Part shown: positions 59,834-64,000 of the stretch, piece after piece
Layout: the number at the start of each line of letters is the position of its first letter
How positions within the stretch are numbered: the stretch's first letter is position 1
From: Okapia johnstoni
Taxonomy: Eukaryota; Chordata; Mammalia; Artiodactyla; Giraffidae
Assembly: GCA_024291935.2 (NCBI GenBank)
Contig: CM044320.1
Span: forward strand, 53,882,001-53,946,000
Length of the DNA stretch: 64,000 bases
Direction: 5' to 3'
Made by a program: the position numbers and the translations under genes
Notes under the pieces: generated by a model
Told to the model about the DNA's origin: nothing
What the model saw: the letters and a program-made list of their open reading frames with translations, nothing else
Database searches by the model: none

Positions 59834-61628
59834 TAAGTTTCATTAAAAGGTGCTTGTCATTCAGTCACTAGACTCTTCTAGAAGAAAGGTCTGAGTGTGA
59901 GTAGGGTATGTTGGAAACACTGATGAACTTATACTTACTGAAATGGAGAACCAATTTTTCTGGAAGTGCAGGGACAGAATAACCTAGCGTATAGTGAGAA
60001 AATACCTTAGACCTTAGCAAGTAAGAGTTGGGACAAACATTTATGATCTTTGTCAGTAAAACTATCCCTGGAGCCTCCCTCCAGAAGAAAAACACTCCAC
60101 TGCAGATCTCTTGAACAGTTGCAAGCAACTTAAGTTTACATGACAGTTGGTTCTGCCATCCTCACTCAGAAAGTGTATCAAGATAAAAGACAAGATAGGA
60201 GAGGTCACTAGCAGTCCCCACCCGCTCTCCTCATCCTAAGGCGAAATATTTCTTGATGCCTTTCCCACCCCTACTCTCAGCCAGTGAGTAAGGGCAAAAA
60301 ATACCACATGTCTGATGGCATGAACAAATAGGACAGATTGGATTAATTTAGGATTAAATTTGGTTAAATTAAATATAGGATAGACTGAATTAAAATATTC
60401 CATCCAAAACCAAGTTACAGAGTGGGAAGCCTGAGGCTTACCAACCAGGTGGAAAGCTATGCTAGTAAGATAAGTTTTAATTTGGGTGCCTCTTGCAGCA
60501 AAATTGTAAACACTTTCTTTCTAAGAAACCTCATGCACACTTGGGTTTGTATTTCTTGTGTGAAGACTGAGCATTGGGCTGACTCTTCTGAAATATTTAT
60601 GACTTGCACCTTAGGAGTGAGAGAACAGTCCTCCAGTTTAATCAGAGAGCTTAACAGAATGATGTACTTAGGAGAAATTTCAACAGAAGTCAAAATGGTT
60701 TAGAAATGAGGGGTGGCTTTATTTGTATATATTTCTATACCGCTTGTGGTAAGTCTTGTCCTGGACTGCCTTCTCAAGAATGTTTTACAGCCTTGGCAGG
60801 TTTTTCATTTCCTTCAGAAAATTAAAGACATTGTCTTCTAAATGGGCAAATTTAAGCAGATTTTCCCTTTAAAAAGATGAGAATTAACTAACCTTGGGGT
60901 TCCTCTAAGGTTATTGTTGATAGAGGAGCCTATTATAAACAACATCCTCTAAAGTTTCTCATGGAATTTAGAGGAAAAGGGGAAACATGAGCACATGAAG
61001 CTCATGCTTTCACCTATGTAGTGAATAATAAAATTTCCGTTTCTGTGGTAATAGGCTGTGTTTTTCTGTTAATACTTGTGAAATGGTGATGGGCTAACCT
61101 GTTTGCCTCTTAAGTGTAATAAAACTTCATACCGTCCTTAGACTTGTATAATATCCTAGATTTGGTAGAGTATGAGAAAGATAAATATCACAGTGGTTTA
61201 AAAATTGTTTATTTTTATCTCATTTAAATATTCAGGCTGGTATTCTGAAAACTCTTCATTAAGTCATTGTGTTTCTATGCTGACATAGCCTGTGATGGGC
61301 TCAGGAACCTGGGTGTGTGCTGTCTTGTTGATTCACCATTCCTAGTGAGATTTCGAATACTCCTGGCTCAGAATACTTCCATCCCAACTGCATGAGAACA
61401 GTGAGGGGCGGGGGGAAGAGAAAGAAGAGAACAAACCCCTTTTATCAAAGGATATGCCTGAAAGTTGCACAAAGTATCTCCATTTACATCTTTTGAACAG
61501 AATTTAGTCAAATGACCAAAATGAGTTGCAAAAAAGGCTAGCTACATGTACACATAGATGAATATTCTATTGATAGTGAAGAAATGGAGAATGCTCAGTT
61601 ATTGTGAACTATTAATTTACATTCTACT
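59834..61628. other. Unassigned DNA shared by both duplicates
   Basis: Counterpart of 46092..47890. No gene or repeat recognised. Confidence 0.5.
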
Positions 61629-61722
61629 AGACAATACCACAGACACTATTTGGAAAACAAAGAACAACTTTTCTTTGGGCATATCTGAATTGTTAATAAT
61701 TATGCATCTAGCCTAAGATACA

Positions 61723-63595
61723 GATAGCTGGGAAGAGAAGAGAAGTGAAAAGCAAAGGAGAAAAGGAGAGATATCCCCATCTGAATGCAGAGTTCCATAG
61801 AATAGCAAGGAGAGATAAGAAAGCCTTCCTCAGTGATCAGTGCAAAGAAATAGAGGAAAACAACAGATTGGGAAAGACTAGAGATCTCTTCAAGAAAATT
61901 AGAGATACCAAAGGAACATTTCATGCAAAGATAGGCTCGATAAAGGACAGAAATGGTATGGACCTAACAGAAGGAGAAGATATTAAGAAGAGGTGGCGAG
62001 AATACACAGAAGAACTATACAAAAAAGATCTTCACGACCCAGATAATCACGATGGTGTGATCACTCACCTAGAGCCAGACATCCTGGAATGTGAAGTCAA
62101 GTGGGCCTCAGAAAGCATCACTACGAACAAAGCTAGTGGAGGTGATGGAATTCCAGTTGAGCTATTTCAAATCCTCAAACGTGATGCTGTGAAAGTGCTG
62201 CGCTCGATATGCCAGCAACTTTGGAAAACTCAGCAGTGGCCACAGGACTGGAAAAGGTCAGTTTTCGTTCCAATCCCAAAGAAAGGCAATGCCAAAGAAT
62301 GCTCCAACTATCGCACAATTGCATTCATCTCACATGCTAGTAAAGTAATGCTCAAAATTCTCCAAGCCAGGCTTCAGCAATATGTGAACCGTGAACTTCC
62401 AGATGTTTAAGCTGGTTTTAGAAAAGTCAGAGGAACCAGAGATCAAATTGCCAATATCCACTGGTTCATCAAAAAAGCAAGAGAGTTCCAGAAAAACATC
62501 TACTTCTGCTTTATTGACTATGCCAAAGCCTTTGACTGTGTGGATCACAATAAACTGTGGAAAATTCTTAAAGAGATGGGAATACCAGACCATCTGACCT
62601 GTCTCTTGAGAAACCTGTATGCAGGTCAGGAAGCAACAGTTAGAACTGGACATGCAACAACAGACTGGTTCCAAATAGGAAAAGGAGTACGTCAAGGCTG
62701 TATATTGTCACCCTGCTTATTTAACTTATATGCAGAGTACATCATGAGCAACGCTGGGCTGCAAGAAACACAAGCTGGAATCAAGATTGCTGGGAGAAAT
62801 ATAAATAACCTCAGATATGCGGATGACACCACCCTTATGGCAGAAAGTGAAGAAGAACTAAAGAGCCTCTTGATGAAGGTGAAAGAGGAGAGTGAAAAAG
62901 TTGGCTTAAAGCTCAACTTTCAGAAAACTAAGATCGTGGCATCTGGTCCCATCACTTCATGGGAAATAGATGGGGAAACAGTGGAAACAGTGTCAGACTT
63001 TATTTTTTGGGGCTCCAGAATCACTGCTGATGGTGATTGCACCCATGAAATTAAAAGACGCTTACTTCTTGGAAGGAAGGTTATGGCCAACCAGGATAGC
63101 ATATTTAAAAGTAGAGACATTACTTTGCCAACAAAAGTCCGTCTAGTCAAGGCTATGGTTTTTCCAGTAGTCATGTATGGATGTGAGAGTTGGACGGTGA
63201 AGAAAGCTGAGCACCGAAGAATTGATGCTTTTGAACTGTGGTGTTGGAGAAGACTCTTGAGAGTCCCTTGGACTGCAAGGAGATCCAATCAATCCATCCT
63301 GAAAGAGATCAATCCTGGTTGTTCATTTGAAGGTCTAATGTTGAAGCTGAAACTCCAATACTTTGGCCTCCTCATGCGAAGGCTTGACTCATTGGAAAAG
63401 ACCCTAATGCTGGGTAGGATTGGGGGTGGGAGGAGAAGGGGACGACAGAGGATGAGATGGTTGGATGGCATCACCGACTCGATGGACATGGGTTTGGGTA
63501 GACTGCGGGAGTTGGTGATGGACAGAGAGTCCTGGCATGCTGCAGTTCATGGGGTCGCAAAGAGTCGGACACAACTGAGAGACTGAACTGAACTG
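61723..63595 (+). mobile_element. Young-looking BovB LINE, only in duplication member B
   Basis: A 1873-bp 5'-truncated BovB with a perfect 13-bp TSD, AGCCTAAGATACA, at 61710..61722 and 63596..63608. Member A has the empty target near 48228. One reading frame runs from 61745 to the natural stop at 63586, interrupted only by a TAA at 62408..62410. It carries [12 protein letters not shown] (palm motif A), [17 protein letters not shown] at 62816..62827 and the C-terminal WCWRRLL region. The endonuclease half found in full-length BovB (about 3.2 kb) is missing, so it is not autonomous. The near-open frame suggests recent insertion. Confidence 0.95.
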
Positions 63596-63802
63596 AGCCT
63601 AAGATACAATGTTTTCTATAACAAGCTATGTTTTCCATCTAATATTCTTACTATTTATTACTAACTAAAACAAAATAATGTTTTCTGTTTCTCCTTTCAA
63701 ATCTTTATCTGTGTATCTGGGATTTGAAAACATGAATGTGTGGGAGGGCAATCATATAGTAGGCAAATTATACTTAATTCTTTGGAAATACATTAAAAGT
63801 AG

Positions 63803-63831
63803 TTATATATATATGTGTGTATGTGTGTGTG

Positions 63832-63862
<31 letters not shown>
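63803..63862. repeat. (TA)n(TG)n microsatellite
   Basis: Expanded relative to the partner at 48437..48480, with new GTGTGT units. Confidence 0.9.
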
Positions 63863-63863
<1 letters not shown>

Positions 63864-64000
63864 AAATTATTTAGTGCATAGAGAGAACACTTTACAATAT
63901 ACAAATTTGTTGTCCTTTGGGAAATGGTGTTCATGAATCTCATCCTCCTGAGAATTCTCCATCATCTTTAGATATTTTCCTTTGGGGCACAGAAGGCATA

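Larger units (their letters stand above)
55777..64000 (+). repeat. Segmental duplication, member B (partner 42131..48614)
   Basis: Same order of elements as member A, continuing to the end of the window. 55777..58184 is 78 bp longer than its 2330-bp counterpart, whereas 58185..61628 differs by only about 14 bp from its 3430-bp counterpart. Member B alone carries the BovB at 61723..63595. Confidence 0.96.

Noticed and set aside
62540..63586. 348-codon ORF as a host gene
   Set aside because: It is the RT and C-terminal part of a BovB retrotransposon bounded by TSDs.
1..64000. A previously undescribed biological system such as a defence island or gene cluster
   Set aside because: The content is explained by OR genes, a class I MHC fragment, retrotransposons and a duplication. 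I see no multi-gene system beyond the OR cluster; the notable features are structural.

Overview
The window is mammalian nuclear DNA from a ruminant, most likely a bovid and probably Bos. This rests on abundant Bov-tA and Bov-A2 SINEs, BovB (RTE) retrotransposons, CHR-type SINEs and ruminant L1 3' ends, together with single-exon olfactory receptor (OR) genes. I see no CRISPR array, operon, rRNA or other prokaryotic system.

Three intact OR coding exons lie on the + strand: an OR10A7-like gene (6943..7893), an OR6C-family gene (27461..28396) and an OR6C74-like gene (40268..41206). In human, OR10A7 and OR6C74 are neighbours in the 12q13 OR cluster, so 0 to 42 kb reads as the bovid counterpart of that cluster. 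Each gene encodes a seven-transmembrane odorant receptor expected in olfactory sensory neuron cilia. Most of the intervening sequence is retrotransposons, several nested, and many with readable target-site duplications (TSDs).

From 42 kb on, the layout is a mosaic. 42131..48614 is repeated in direct orientation at 55777..64000, and 1595..2169 is repeated at 55152..55777, directly abutting the larger copy. The simplest reading is one duplicate of the whole 1.6-48.6 kb interval that lost about 40 kb, including all three ORs. The two copies differ by a SINE present only in the first and a 1.87-kb BovB present only in the second, each with a TSD and an empty site in the other copy. This argues that the duplication is real and not a simple assembly echo.

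Between the copies (51.96-54.96 kb, - strand) is a class I MHC heavy-chain gene fragment with exons 2 to 7 recognisable and no exon 1. Its exons 2, 3 and 4 are each too long, and 55.15-58.18 kb is also insertion-rich against its sister copy. I infer that roughly 52.8-58.2 kb may be poorly polished long-read sequence, so frameshifts there should not be taken at face value.
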